A program made the position numbers and the translations under genes. Under the pieces are notes generated by a model that had not been told where the DNA came from, ran no database searches, and saw nothing but the letters and a program-made list of their open reading frames with translations. Positions 1 to 8,891 of a stretch of 64,000 nt of DNA are shown piece by piece. This DNA is from Ardenticatenaceae bacterium. Its GTDB lineage: Bacteria; Chloroflexota; Anaerolineae; Promineifilales; Promineifilaceae. How positions within the stretch are numbered: the first letter of the stretch is position 1; each line of letters opens with the position of its first letter. The stretch is taken from contig JACKBU010000007.1 in NCBI GenBank assembly GCA_020634395.1, forward strand, positions 62,001 through 126,000, in the 5' to 3' direction.

Positions 1-1001
1 ATGTAACGGCCGTTAAACAGGCTGCCCACCTCGCTAATTTCCACCACCGTGCCCACGCGCAGGGCGGGCGTGCCGTCGGCGATGCCGCTGCCGGTGAGGA
101 AGCGGCGGGCGCGTTCGCGGTAGCGGGCGTCGGCCATGGCCTGGGCTTCGTCGTTGGAAAGGGGTACGGCCGTGACGATGCGCTCGTGGCGTTCGGCCAG
201 GGCGGCGGCCAGCACCGCGCCGCCGCTGCGGTCGCCGTTTAGCTCGCCGCTGATGGCGCTTTGCCCGGCGGACACGTCAATGGCGGACTTGTCGCCCACG
301 TTCCAACCGCTGACTTTGACCGAAGAGCGCTGGTGGGCGAGGTCGGCCAGCACCGAGAATTGCAGCAGGTTGCCGCCGTATGTGAGCTGCACGTCCCCGG
401 CGGAACGGCCGTTGTGGGCCTGAAAGTGCAGCGTGCGGTCTTCGACCCATACTTCGGCGTCAATGGCTGCGGCCCGCTCGCGCAAAAAGGCCAGGTCGCT
501 CTGGTTGAGCTGGGTCAGCACCGGGTAGGTTGGGCCGTCTGCGTCTACTGCGGCCGTCAGGCCATGCTGGGCGGCAATCTGGTTGACTACATCTGCGTCG
601 CCCACGTCCTCGAAGGTGCGGGTGCGCCGTTCCAGGCGCAAATCTTGCAGCCGGTCTTCGGCCAGCAGCGTTAGCTCTGGGGGCTGCTGCTGGGGGTAAT
701 GGGCTTCGATGGCGGTGATACGGCCGTTAAAGACCTGACGCGCTCCTTCTGGTGGCCCCAACTCCACGGCCAGGGCCTTGCCAAAATCCACCAGCTCCTG
801 GTCGAAAAAGGGAAAAGGCTGTTCGGCCATGGGCATCCAGTTGGTGAAGCGGGCTTCACAGCGATACAGCCCCGCTCTGGTCTCTTCCACCAGCAGCGAA
901 ATGAGCAAAATGTCGCCCAGCCCCTCGCGCACCTCGCCATCAATGCGGATGACCGGGTGGGAGGCGTAATAGACAGGGGTTGTGCCGTTGCCGTTTGTCA
1001 T
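1..1001 (-). CDS. eCIS baseplate hub/spike protein, phage late control gpD (VgrG N-half) family, partial
   Basis: The reverse frame is open from an ATG at 1001 to the window edge without a stop, so about 333 N-terminal residues are visible and the C-terminus lies outside. The sequence looks like gpD/Afp8-type hub proteins: an N-terminal beta-rich part (VYYASHPVIRIDG) followed by the 'LNQSDLAFLRERAAAIDAEVW' type segment of gpD/VgrG proteins, in which successive beta-barrel domains build the trimeric hub under the tail tube. It lies after the LysM protein in transcription order, the canonical place of the spike gene in Afp/PVC clusters. Family assignment is from recognised motifs. Three ACGGCCGT octamers lie in frame. 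Confidence 0.75.
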   Translation of the reverse strand, partial: MTNGNGTTPVYYASHPVIRIDGEVREGLGDILLISLLVEETRAGLYRCEARFTNWMPMAEQPFPFFDQELVDFGKALAVELGPPEGARQVFNGRITAIEAHYPQQQPPELTLLAEDRLQDLRLERRTRTFEDVGDADVVNQIAAQHGLTAAVDADGPTYPVLTQLNQSDLAFLRERAAAIDAEVWVEDRTLHFQAHNGRSAGDVQLTYGGNLLQFSVLADLAHQRSSVKVSGWNVGDKSAIDVSAGQSAISGELNGDRSGGAVLAAALAERHERIVTAVPLSNDEAQAMADARYRERARRFLTGSGIADGTPALRVGTVVEISEVGSLFNGRY

Positions 1002-1063
1002 TTAGTCACTTGGTCTTGTAGTCGATCTGCGTTCACAATTCATTGTTCATCATTCATTGTTCA

Positions 1064-1237
1064 TCAGTCTGCCCAGAGGCGTTTCAGGCGCAGTTCATGC
1101 CAGCGGTTAATGCGGATGACCTCTTCGGGACGCAGGGGCGGCAGCGTTTCTGGCCGGGGTTCAGGCTGCCTGGCGTTGGGGTCTCGTTCTGGCGGGTTTT
1201 CTACGACCACTTCAAAATCGTTGATGATGATAGACAT
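1064..1237 (-). CDS. Tiny eCIS-associated protein, DUF5908-like
   Basis: A 57-residue frame starting MSIIINDFEVVVEN. An upstream extension is possible but would be low-complexity (PPLPSPQSQK), so I chose the internal ATG at 1237. The body is Pro/Glu/Arg-rich and ends in a basic amphipathic stretch (RINRWHELRLKRLWAD). Short proteins of this size and position are regular members of contractile injection clusters (Afp6/Pvc6 position, DUF5908). No function is established. The assignment rests on size, position and general look. Confidence 0.5.
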   Translation of the reverse strand: MSIIINDFEVVVENPPERDPNARQPEPRPETLPPLRPEEVIRINRWHELRLKRLWAD

Positions 1238-1305
1238 GGGTTTTGCCTTTTGGGACTGGGGGCTGGGGAGTGGGGGTTGATGCCCCAATTCCTAATTCCT
1301 GACCC

Positions 1306-1998
1306 CTAGCCTCCTGTTTTTGCTTTCAAATTCACCAGGGCGCCGGCTTGCAGGCGCAGGGGGTCGTCGATGTTGTTGGCGGCGGCGATGGCTTTCCAGT
1401 TGGCGCTGAGGCCGGCGCGGCCGGCGAGGCTGGTAATGCTGTCGCCGGGGCGGGCTGACTGCAACGGGGTGGTGATGCCTGTGCCTGGGGTGGGTGCGGA
1501 AGGGGAACGGCCGTTGCCCTTAAGCTTGTCAATGAGAAAGACAATATTGTCGCTTTTCAGCGTCAGCGACAGGGTCGCCCGCATGGGCACACCCTCCGCC
1601 GAAAAATAATCCAGCGTCTCCTCCAGGGCGTCGGCGATGCCCTCAAAGACCAGGCTGCCCCACTGAAAGCGCGTGCGCGGCGGCGTGCGGTTGCCCTCTT
1701 CCTTGGGCATGATGAAATACGCCACCTTTTTCGTCAGTTCGCGCACGTCGCTGCCCGTTTCGGTGGTGTCGAAAAGCAGCTCCACCGTCAGGTCGGAGGT
1801 GAGATTGCCCACATTTTGCGCCGACGCGCCGTTGGGCTGGTCGCCCCCCGTATTTTGGTTGGCGAACTTCAGCTTCAACGTTTGCGGGTTAAAATGTACC
1901 TCCACCTTTGTACTTTGATTGCCTTCCTCTTTCTGGCTGACATCGGTGGTGTAGTTTTCAATCTCAATGAGATACGCTTTGGCGACTTTTTCAATCAT
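1306..1998 (-). CDS. eCIS LysM-containing tube/baseplate adaptor (Afp7-like)
   Basis: 230 residues. The N-terminal part is a CIS-tube-type domain (EVHFNPQTLKLKFANQN, then VELLFDTTETG and FQWGSLVFEGIADALEETLDYF), typical of the protein that joins the inner tube to the hub. The last 45 residues form one LysM module (SITSLAGRAGLSANWKAIAA ... ALVNLKAK). In Afp/PVC particles this is the Afp7/Pvc7 baseplate component, analogous to gp53. It sits between the second tube gene and the small DUF5908-like gene, all on the minus strand. The ATG at 1998 is the natural start. Confidence in the family is high; its exact contacts are inferred. Confidence 0.85.
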   Translation of the reverse strand: MIEKVAKAYLIEIENYTTDVSQKEEGNQSTKVEVHFNPQTLKLKFANQNTGGDQPNGASAQNVGNLTSDLTVELLFDTTETGSDVRELTKKVAYFIMPKEEGNRTPPRTRFQWGSLVFEGIADALEETLDYFSAEGVPMRATLSLTLKSDNIVFLIDKLKGNGRSPSAPTPGTGITTPLQSARPGDSITSLAGRAGLSANWKAIAAANNIDDPLRLQAGALVNLKAKTGG

Positions 1999-2028
1999 GC
2001 TTATCCTTAACCCTTCGCCCTTAACCCT

Positions 2029-2499
2029 TCACGCTGCCTCTATTTCAAAATGCCGGTAGGCGATTTCCATCTCTTCGATAGCCAGCAGACCCTCTTTGGC
2101 ATTGAGGGCGGGCGCTTTCATTTTGATGGGCAGGCAGCCGGTAATGCGGAAGCGCACCTGGGGGCTGCCTGCGCCATCGCGCATAATCACCAGCCCTTCG
2201 GCGGTGACGCCGCGCCCCTGCCCGCTGACGGCCGCGCTGAACCATTTCCACAAATCCAGGTTGGCGGTCATGCCCCGTTTCAGGGCCAGCGTGCCGTAGC
2301 TGACCGGGCCAACCAGGTGAATTTGCTGGGTGTTGTTGCCCCCTTCTTGCACGGTTTTCGGCGTCATGGTCATTTCCAGGCCGCTGCATTCGGCAAAGGC
2401 GGCGTCGCACAGCGGGCTGGTAAGCTGCAAGCTCTGGGCGTTTTTGATGTTGAGCTGCACGTCGAAGCGAAAAGCGGTGAATAAGGTGTTATCGGCCAT
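2029..2499 (-). CDS. eCIS tail tube protein (gp19/Afp5-like), second copy
   Basis: 156 residues of the phage tail tube gp19-like family: the N-terminus FTAFRFDVQLN leads to AAFAECSGLEMTM, the loop LALKRGMTANLDLWKWFSA, and the terminal EEMEIAYRHFEIE. It stacks as hexamers to form the inner tube. The divergent copy beside the LysM gene is usually the baseplate-proximal tube initiator (Afp5/Pvc5), while the copy at 5402-5854 is the main tube. This role is assigned by position. The gene follows the giant sheath gene after a 40-nt gap. Confidence 0.87.
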   Translation of the reverse strand: MADNTLFTAFRFDVQLNIKNAQSLQLTSPLCDAAFAECSGLEMTMTPKTVQEGGNNTQQIHLVGPVSYGTLALKRGMTANLDLWKWFSAAVSGQGRGVTAEGLVIMRDGAGSPQVRFRITGCLPIKMKAPALNAKEGLLAIEEMEIAYRHFEIEAA

Positions 2500-2539
2500 T
2501 TCGGTAATCTGTATCCAGTAAGCGGTGTTCAGTAAGCGG

Positions 2540-5341
2540 TTAGCTGTTAGTCGTTTCGGTGGCGCGGAGGGCGCCCTCGCTGGTGCGGGTGAGCAGCACG
2601 GTAATGAATTCCAGGGGCTGGGAGGGCGCGACCTGAATTTCGGCGTAAAACTGGCCCTGGTCTATGCGCTGGCGGGTGTTGATGCGGGGGCCGGTGTTGA
2701 CGCGGTACGCTTCTTGGGTGGTGGCCCCGGCAAATGCGCCTTGATAGAACAACTCTTGCAGCATGGTTTCCAGCAGCAAACGGCCGTTTTCCCACAAACG
2801 CTGGTCATTATTCTCAAAGACAAAATCCATGCCGCGCTCTACGGCCGTTTTGCGCAGCAAAATCAGCAGGCGGCGCACAGACAGTTGCAGCAGCAGCCGG
2901 TCATCGCTCAGGGTATGGGCGCTCATCACCCGGAAATCCCGCGCCTCGCGGCGAATCAGGTTAAATTGCAGTTCAAACAAATCGGCCCAATCTGCTGCCG
3001 CAAAGGGCAGATTGAGAGACAGCACCCCTTGCAGCGGCTGGTTGGCAGGGGCTACCCACACGCCCCGCGCCTGCTCGCGGGCGGCAATCAGGCCGCACAC
3101 TGCACCATCTGGCGGAATGGGGCGCAGGCTGCCGCTGCTGCCGTTGCGGACAAAGAGCCAGGGGTGGTAAACGGCCGTGTAGCTCAAATCGGCCAGCGTG
3201 CCCACGTCATCAAAACTGGGCACGCGCCGCCGGGGCAGGCCCAACTGCCGTCGCAAACCTTCCTGCCATTCGATGCACTGCCGCTTTTCAAAGTGCTGCG
3301 GCAGGCTAAAAATGGCGACCACGTCGCGCCGCGCCATGCAAAAATTGACCAGCGCCTCTTGCAAGGTGAGCAGCGTTTGCCCCGCGTAGGCGGCGGCGGC
3401 GGGCAGCGTTGGCAGGGGAGCCAGGGTGGGGCGCACGTAGCGGAAAGCCTCGGCCAGTTGCGCCGTACCCAGGCTGTTGCTCAGGGTGACGGGCACGGGG
3501 CCGGTGATGGCGCTGGCGGGGGTTACGGCCGTTACCATGGTCGAGCTGATGACCTGCACGGCGGTGGCCGGTTGGCCGCCAACAGTGACGGCGGGCAGGC
3601 CGCTGTCGAAGCGTGCGCCCAGAATGGCAATAGTCTCGCCGCCGCGCACGTGGCCGCTGTGGGGCAGCACGGCCGTAATCTCCGGCGGCAGCCCGCACAC
3701 CGCAAAGGTTGACGCATCGGGCGGCGGCGGCTGGGGCAGGTCGATGGCATCGGCAACGGGGGTGGGTTGGACGGCCGTCCAGTGGCGGTGAATGGCGTCG
3801 GGCAGGGCCAACTGCGCGACCTCGTCAATGTACAACAGGCTGTGCAGGCCGCGCAGACGGCGGTCGGCTACGTAATATTTGGCAAAGGCTTCATCGAGCA
3901 GCGTGCGCCAGCCTACCCCGGCCAGGTCAGGGTCCAGGAAATAGTCCGCCGCGAAACTGGCCAGCCCGTTATCCCCCACATCAGCTTCGGCGGGGGCGGC
4001 CAGGGCCTCTTCGTGCAAAATGGCGGCCATACCCAGGGGCAGATGAATGCGCTCGCTTTCGGCGGCGCTGCTGGGGGCCAGCAGCCCGGCCAGGGCAATG
4101 GTTTGCAGCGCCACGCTGGGGGCGGCGGTGCGTTCTGCGGCTTGCATTTGCTGGAAGTACAGGCTGGCCTGGGCGGCCTGCTGGCCGTTGGGGTCGGCGG
4201 GGGCGTTGGCGCGCAGGCCGCTAGAGTCGAGCAGGATGGTGCTGCCCCAAAAGCGGGGATGGCCGGCGTTGAAGGCCATTTCGGGGAGGGTGGGGCGGCG
4301 GCTTTCGCCTTCCCACAGGTTTAGCTCGAAGCGCAGCCGGTCTACCTGGTCGGGCTGGGCCAGGGGGGAACTGCCGGGCAGCGTGGCATTGTCGGCCAGG
4401 GAAAGCATGGAAACGGCCGTAGCCAGGTTCGTGGTTTCCGGCGGCGAACCCCAGGCGCCCAGGGTTTGCAACTGGGTGACGGGGAAGAGGTAGCCGGGCA
4501 TGCCCGACGGCTGGAGCCACAGCACGTCGCCGGCGCTCACTTTTTCGCGGTCGCTGCCGCTGAGGTGCAGGTGTAGAAGGCCATCCTGCGCAAGCAGGTT
4601 GGCGGTGATGGCGAGGGGTTCGCTGCCGTCGAGGGTGAGCCGGGCCACGGCGTCGATGAGGGGTGGGGAAACCAGATTGGCGGCGCTGACCAGGGGCCAG
4701 AGGCGAGCGGCCTGGAGGATGACGGGGGTTTGGGCCAGGGCGGTGGCCGGGGTGGAAACCGACTGCACCGGGAATAGGAACTGCGCGTCGCCAAAGGCCA
4801 GCCGCAGCACGTCGCCGGGTTGGATGGCCTGGGGGGCGCTGCCTGTTTGCCAGGTTAGGGCCAGGCTGCCTGCCGGGGTGAAGACGGCCGCAGGCAGGGG
4901 GGTGGTGACGAGGCGGCTGCCCAGCCGCAGCTGCGCCCCCCACGCGCCCGGTGAGGAGGTGTAGAGGGGGGTGAGCCGTGGGGCTGCGCCTGCACCGCCC
5001 AGGGAGATGACGCCGGGTAGGGGCAGCCGGGTGGGGGTGGCGCTGTCGGCGGCCACGCGCACCACGTAACAGCGCCGCCCACCGTTGGCAAAGAATGCGG
5101 AGACGGCCGTGGGCAGGCAGGCATAAATGGTGCGCCCCGCATCTCGTGCCAGGGCCAGGTCGCCGCCGAAGATGGCCCGGTAGACGTCTATATCTTCGAC
5201 GGCTACCGGGGCGTGCAGCGGCCCCCGTTGGGCAAAGCCGACGAAGGCGGCAACGTCTAGCGGCGGCAGTGTGGGGGCCGACGGCCGTTCGGCGGGCAAA
5301 AAGTAGATGCCGGGCAGGCGCATGTGGGTGGTCGTAGTCAT
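2540..5341 (-). CDS. Giant contractile tail sheath protein with an inserted IPT/TIG domain
   Basis: 933 residues, much larger than the main sheath at 5933-7798. The N-terminus (LPGIYFLPAERPS ... VAAFVGFAQRGPLHAPV ... FFANGGRRCYVVRV) and the C-terminal domain (ERGMDFVFENNDQRLWENGR ... GPRINTRQRIDQGQFYAEI) are standard sheath. Between them lie long insertions. Around residues 550-637 is a clear IPT/TIG immunoglobulin-like domain (PPEITAVLPHSGHVRGGETI, GARFDSGLPAVTVGGQPA, SNSLGTAQLAEAFRYV). Such a domain would project outward from the sheath. Second sheath paralogues are normal in eCIS and often lie near the baseplate. A role in surface attachment is my inference. The ATG at 5341 begins MTTTTHMRLPGIYF. 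Confidence 0.85.
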   Translation of the reverse strand: MTTTTHMRLPGIYFLPAERPSAPTLPPLDVAAFVGFAQRGPLHAPVAVEDIDVYRAIFGGDLALARDAGRTIYACLPTAVSAFFANGGRRCYVVRVAADSATPTRLPLPGVISLGGAGAAPRLTPLYTSSPGAWGAQLRLGSRLVTTPLPAAVFTPAGSLALTWQTGSAPQAIQPGDVLRLAFGDAQFLFPVQSVSTPATALAQTPVILQAARLWPLVSAANLVSPPLIDAVARLTLDGSEPLAITANLLAQDGLLHLHLSGSDREKVSAGDVLWLQPSGMPGYLFPVTQLQTLGAWGSPPETTNLATAVSMLSLADNATLPGSSPLAQPDQVDRLRFELNLWEGESRRPTLPEMAFNAGHPRFWGSTILLDSSGLRANAPADPNGQQAAQASLYFQQMQAAERTAAPSVALQTIALAGLLAPSSAAESERIHLPLGMAAILHEEALAAPAEADVGDNGLASFAADYFLDPDLAGVGWRTLLDEAFAKYYVADRRLRGLHSLLYIDEVAQLALPDAIHRHWTAVQPTPVADAIDLPQPPPPDASTFAVCGLPPEITAVLPHSGHVRGGETIAILGARFDSGLPAVTVGGQPATAVQVISSTMVTAVTPASAITGPVPVTLSNSLGTAQLAEAFRYVRPTLAPLPTLPAAAAYAGQTLLTLQEALVNFCMARRDVVAIFSLPQHFEKRQCIEWQEGLRRQLGLPRRRVPSFDDVGTLADLSYTAVYHPWLFVRNGSSGSLRPIPPDGAVCGLIAAREQARGVWVAPANQPLQGVLSLNLPFAAADWADLFELQFNLIRREARDFRVMSAHTLSDDRLLLQLSVRRLLILLRKTAVERGMDFVFENNDQRLWENGRLLLETMLQELFYQGAFAGATTQEAYRVNTGPRINTRQRIDQGQFYAEIQVAPSQPLEFITVLLTRTSEGALRATETTNS

Positions 5342-5401
5342 AGTCTGGTTCGTGTTCAGAATCAGCTAACGGTCACTGAATACTGATTACCGGCCTCTGA
5401 A

Positions 5402-5854
5402 TTACGCCAATTCAATGCGTTCGCAGGCGAGAACAAGCTCTTCCACGGCCACATCGGTGCCTTTGCCGTTGAGGGAGGGGCCGGTGTATTTCATGGGGCG
5501 GGCGTTGGTGAGCTTCCACTCCATGGCCGTGGCGCTGCGGTCTTCGCTGAGAAGCTGGATGGTGACGGTGCGCAGGGCGTCTTGCCGACCGCTGCGTACC
5601 TGATCGAGCCATTCGTAGAGGTCTAGTGCGCCGATGACGCCTCGTTTCAGGGTGATGTCGGGTACTTTGTAGGTGCCGGTGATTTTGCGCGGGGCGTTGT
5701 CTTTTTCGTTGCCGTTGCGGTATTCGGCGATGGTAATTTCCATGCCCAGGCCGCTGACTTCTTGGAAACCGGCCTGCACGCTGTCGGTGTCGCCGGTGCC
5801 GAGATTGACGGTGAAGTTGAATTGACTGTAGGGGCGTTCGCGTAGTTCTGCCAT
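5402..5854 (-). CDS. eCIS main inner tube protein (gp19/Afp1-like)
   Basis: 150 residues. It starts MAELRERPYSQFNFTVN, contains FQEVSGLGMEITIAEYRNGN, then VPDITLKRGVIGALDLYEWL, and ends VEELVLACERIELA, all hallmarks of the gp19-like tube family. The tube is the rigid needle driven out when the sheath contracts. The upstream AGGAGA lies at a good distance from the ATG at 5854. It is transcribed directly after the main sheath gene (78-nt gap), which suits stoichiometric expression of sheath and tube. Confidence 0.92.
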   Translation of the reverse strand: MAELRERPYSQFNFTVNLGTGDTDSVQAGFQEVSGLGMEITIAEYRNGNEKDNAPRKITGTYKVPDITLKRGVIGALDLYEWLDQVRSGRQDALRTVTIQLLSEDRSATAMEWKLTNARPMKYTGPSLNGKGTDVAVEELVLACERIELA

Positions 5855-5932
5855 TGATAATTCTCCTAGATGGGGAATGCTGGATGAGTTTGTTCAGCCA
5901 GCATTAACCGGTTACGGATTGCTGACCACGGA

Positions 5933-7798
5933 CTAGCCGCGTCTTTCGGCCGTCCACTGCCCGATGCGGAAGATGACGAATTCGGCGGGGCGCACGGGGG
6001 CGACGCCAACAAGGCAAATGAGACGGCCGTTATCCAGGTCGTTTTGGGTCATGGTGGAGCGGTCGCAGCGCACGAAGTAGGCTTCTTCTGGTTTTTCGCC
6101 AAAGAGGCGGCCTGATTTCCACTCATTGAAGAGGAAATCTTCGACGGTGCGGCGCACATTGGCCCACAGCCGGTGGTCGTTGTTCTCAAAGACCACCCAC
6201 TGCGTGCCCAGCTCGATGGAGCGTTCCAGGTAGGCAAAGTAGCGGCGCAGGTTGACGTACTTCCATTCCGGGTCGGAGCTGATGGTACGTGCGCCCCACA
6301 GCCGGTAACCACGGCCGTCAAAGAAGCGGAAGCAGTTGATGCCTTCGGGGTTGAGTACATCTTGCTGGGCCTTGTTGAGCAGCGCTTCAAAGCCGATAGC
6401 CAGACGCACCACCTCGTTGGCGGGTGCTTTGTGTACCCCTTTCTCCACATCGTTGCGGGCGTAGATGCCGGCGACAAAACCGCTGGGCGGCAGGTTGATT
6501 TCCTCGCCATCCAGAGGATTGACCGTAGTCACCCAGGGGTAGTAGAGGGCGGCGTGGGTGGAGTCGATTTGTCCGCGATATTGGCGTACTTCGGAGATGA
6601 CCTGGTTATCGGCGGCATCGAGTACGGCAATGCGGTAGCGCATCCGCTCGCAGTGGGAGATGAGCAGGCCGGTGATTTGCTCGGCCTGGGTTTGGTAGCC
6701 GTTGCTGTAGCCGTAGGTTGTGCCGGGTGCGGCTACGATAGAAATGTCGGCGATATTTTCGAAGGCTTTCAGGCCGCTCTTACGGCGGGGGTCGTCGTCT
6801 CCTTCCCCTTCAAATTCATTTGCGGTGGGCCGCACGCCATCGTCGCCGCCGGTGAGCAGCGCCTGGAAAATGCGGCTTGTTTCGCTGGCCGCCGGGTCGA
6901 GGGGGTCGCTGGGCGGCGAAGTGGCGAAGAGGTTGAGCAGCGCTTCGACAATGGTCACGCCGTTGTTTACCGCTGTGACTTCGATGACCAGGGGCACGTA
7001 AAGGGCGGTGCTGCGGCTGCGCGGTTCGGCGGCGAAGACTTTGGTCAATGCCTGCCGGTGGTCAGGATGGAAGGAAAGGTTTTCCCAGGTTTGCTCGCGG
7101 CTTTCCTGACCGGGGGTGGCAACGGTTACGTTGACGGTGATGATGCGTACTTCGCTCAGGCTGGGGTCGGTGAGGAAGATGGCGTCGGTGGTGTCGCTGT
7201 CGTCGGCGTCGTTGCGGCGCAGGCGGTAGGTGTTGCGTTGGGTAGTGGCGTCGAAGTAGGGTTCTAGCCAGTAAAGGGCGCCGCTGGCGGGTGGGGAACT
7301 GCCGTCGGCGACCCAGACGAGGTCGTAGTTGGCGGCGCCGCGCAGGACGATATTGCCGTTGGTGTTGGTGGCGAGGACGTTTTGCCCTATGCGGAAGGTA
7401 AAGGTGACGAGCATGTTGCCGGCCGCACCGGGGTAGCGGGCACGGAGGGTGATTTCTGCGGGGGTTTCTGGCCATTGGGCATAGCCGGGATAATCGCCGC
7501 TGCCTTCATGCCGGTAAGCGCGAGTGACGTAAAGACGGGTGCCGCCATTTTCAAAAAAGGCACGCACGGCATGGGCGAGGTAGTTGGTGATGTTGGTTGT
7601 GCCGTAGAGTAGGGGTTCCATGCTGCCGTAGATGCGTTCGAAGGCGGCAAAGCTGGTGAGCAGCTCTGGCTCGCCTTCTATGGGGCCGTAGCGGGTGGCG
7701 CCAACAAAACCAGCGGTGCTGGTGCTGACGCCTTCTATGGTTTTGGCGCGGTAACTGACTTCTTCGATGTAGACGCCGGGAGCGAGATATTCGGGCAT
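5933..7798 (-). CDS. eCIS main contractile sheath protein
   Basis: 621 residues with the standard sheath layout: N-terminal EYLAPGVYIEEVSYRAKTIE and STAGFVGATRYGP, a central inserted beta domain, and the conserved C-terminal domain (SGFVAGIYARNDVEKGVHKA, CFRFFDGRGYRLWGARTIS, QWVVFENNDHRLWANVRRTV). An AAGGAGG ribosome site lies 7 nt upstream of the ATG at 7798, the strongest seen in the cluster, as expected for the most abundant particle protein. A hairpin repeat (7834-7875) lies in the 235-nt leader between this gene and the upstream one. Confidence 0.93.
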   Translation of the reverse strand: MPEYLAPGVYIEEVSYRAKTIEGVSTSTAGFVGATRYGPIEGEPELLTSFAAFERIYGSMEPLLYGTTNITNYLAHAVRAFFENGGTRLYVTRAYRHEGSGDYPGYAQWPETPAEITLRARYPGAAGNMLVTFTFRIGQNVLATNTNGNIVLRGAANYDLVWVADGSSPPASGALYWLEPYFDATTQRNTYRLRRNDADDSDTTDAIFLTDPSLSEVRIITVNVTVATPGQESREQTWENLSFHPDHRQALTKVFAAEPRSRSTALYVPLVIEVTAVNNGVTIVEALLNLFATSPPSDPLDPAASETSRIFQALLTGGDDGVRPTANEFEGEGDDDPRRKSGLKAFENIADISIVAAPGTTYGYSNGYQTQAEQITGLLISHCERMRYRIAVLDAADNQVISEVRQYRGQIDSTHAALYYPWVTTVNPLDGEEINLPPSGFVAGIYARNDVEKGVHKAPANEVVRLAIGFEALLNKAQQDVLNPEGINCFRFFDGRGYRLWGARTISSDPEWKYVNLRRYFAYLERSIELGTQWVVFENNDHRLWANVRRTVEDFLFNEWKSGRLFGEKPEEAYFVRCDRSTMTQNDLDNGRLICLVGVAPVRPAEFVIFRIGQWTAERRG

Positions 7799-7833
7799 AA
7801 TAATCCTCCTTCGTAAATAAGTGTCATGTGTTT

Positions 7834-7875
7834 AGGTGTCAGGTGTCAGGTAATGCGCCTTGACACCTGACACCT
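7834..7875. repeat. Intergenic inverted repeat, AGGTGTCAGGT family
   Basis: AGGTGTCAGGTGTCA (7834-7848) pairs with TGACACCTGACACCT (7861-7875), giving 15-bp arms and a 12-nt loop, itself built of a repeated 7-mer. It lies in the leader of the main sheath gene. A related, less perfect hairpin is at 11109-11150. It may act as an RNA hairpin inside the eCIS transcript; there is no clear U-tract, so I do not call it a terminator. The rest of 7799-8033 shows only A/G-rich low-complexity sequence. Confidence 0.7.
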
Positions 7876-8033
7876 GACACATTTTCATTCATGGTGTTGA
7901 GCAGTTGCTCATGAAGGCTCCTATGAAATAGGGATTGGAGATTGGGGATTGGGGAGTGGGGACTAGTCTCTAGTCTTCAATCTCTTTTTCCGTTCACTCT
8001 CCTGGTTGACTGAATAGTGAATGATGAAGGTGC

Positions 8034-8891
8034 TTAGGGTGGGGCGGGGCCAATCCACAAGTTGGACTGGCTGCTGGTTTGCAAAATTAGTTCACGGCCG
8101 TAGGTGAGTTCGAGGGATAGGGTGGGGGTGGGTGGGCCGGCGACGGTGGGCCAGAGGGCGGCGGTGGGCTGGTTGCGTATCTGGCGAATGGTGGGCGGTT
8201 GGTTTGGGGCTTGTGTGCTGATGAGGCCGGGGTCGTGGCGGACGCGTAGGGTGAGGGGCCAATGCTGTTGGGCGGGGGGCAGCCCAGGGGGGGACGCGCC
8301 CAGGGCGGTGATGAAGGTGGGGTAGGGGAAGAGGATGGTAGCGCAGCCTCGCGCATCGGTAAGCCCGTACCAGCGACGGCCGTTTTCGGCGATTTCTAGC
8401 AGGGCGTAAGCGGCCGGTGTTTCGTTGTCGGGGCTGGTTAGCGTGGCGCGGATGGCGGCCAGGCCGGGCGGGGTGGGGCGGGCTGGGGCGGAGAAGAGGT
8501 AGAAGCGGGCCGATTCGTTGCCCAGGGGGCTGGTGAGGGGCGCGGGCTGGTAGAGACTGCTGTCCAGCAGGGGCAGCTCGACGCGAAAGCGTACAGGCAT
8601 GAAGCTGCTTTTGCTGTCTGTTGCTGTGACGATGAACGGCCGTGGGGCGGGCGGGCTGCTCAGTAGCAAATCTTCGCTCGCGGCGGGGTACTCATAGGCC
8701 CGCATACCGGGTAGATTTTGGAAGGCGAAATTGCCGGAGGCCGTGCGAAAAGCATTCACCTTCAGGTCGGGGGCTGTTTCTGGGGCGGCGCTCACCTGCA
8801 AACCGTCGCTAATTTGGCGGTCGGTGGCCGGGTCCCAAAAGCGGATGCCCAGTAAGGTGCGGGTGGTAAGGGTTTCCAGCGGTCTAGCCAT
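8034..8891 (-). CDS. eCIS-cluster protein of unknown function with a regulatory-like beta domain
   Basis: 285 residues with no enzyme motif that I recognise. The N-terminal half is rich in aromatic and Pro residues (GNFAFQNLPGMRAYEY, ATDSKSSFMPVRFRVELP). Residues about 155-200 (ALLEIAENGRRWYGLTDARG, then CATILFPYPTF) resemble carboxypeptidase-regulatory-like or Ig-like beta modules. Its ATG at 8891 overlaps the stop of the DUF4255 gene by 8 nt, so the two are translationally coupled. Genes of this kind next to DUF4255 are common in bacterial eCIS loci. A structural role in the particle is the likeliest guess. Confidence 0.6.
   Translation of the reverse strand: MARPLETLTTRTLLGIRFWDPATDRQISDGLQVSAAPETAPDLKVNAFRTASGNFAFQNLPGMRAYEYPAASEDLLLSSPPAPRPFIVTATDSKSSFMPVRFRVELPLLDSSLYQPAPLTSPLGNESARFYLFSAPARPTPPGLAAIRATLTSPDNETPAAYALLEIAENGRRWYGLTDARGCATILFPYPTFITALGASPPGLPPAQQHWPLTLRVRHDPGLISTQAPNQPPTIRQIRNQPTAALWPTVAGPPTPTLSLELTYGRELILQTSSQSNLWIGPAPP

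Noticed and set aside
2525..3712. Long plus-strand open frame of 395 codons
   Set aside because: It lies wholly antisense to the giant sheath gene, with Gln/Ala/Gly-rich shadow composition and no domain; it arises from G+C-rich codon use.
6173..7267. 364-codon plus-strand frame
   Set aside because: Antisense to the main sheath gene; Gly/Val-rich shadow with no ribosome site.
7799..8033. Intrinsic terminator between the unknown eCIS gene and the main sheath gene
   Set aside because: The hairpin has no U-run in either direction and the genes on both sides belong to the same cluster.
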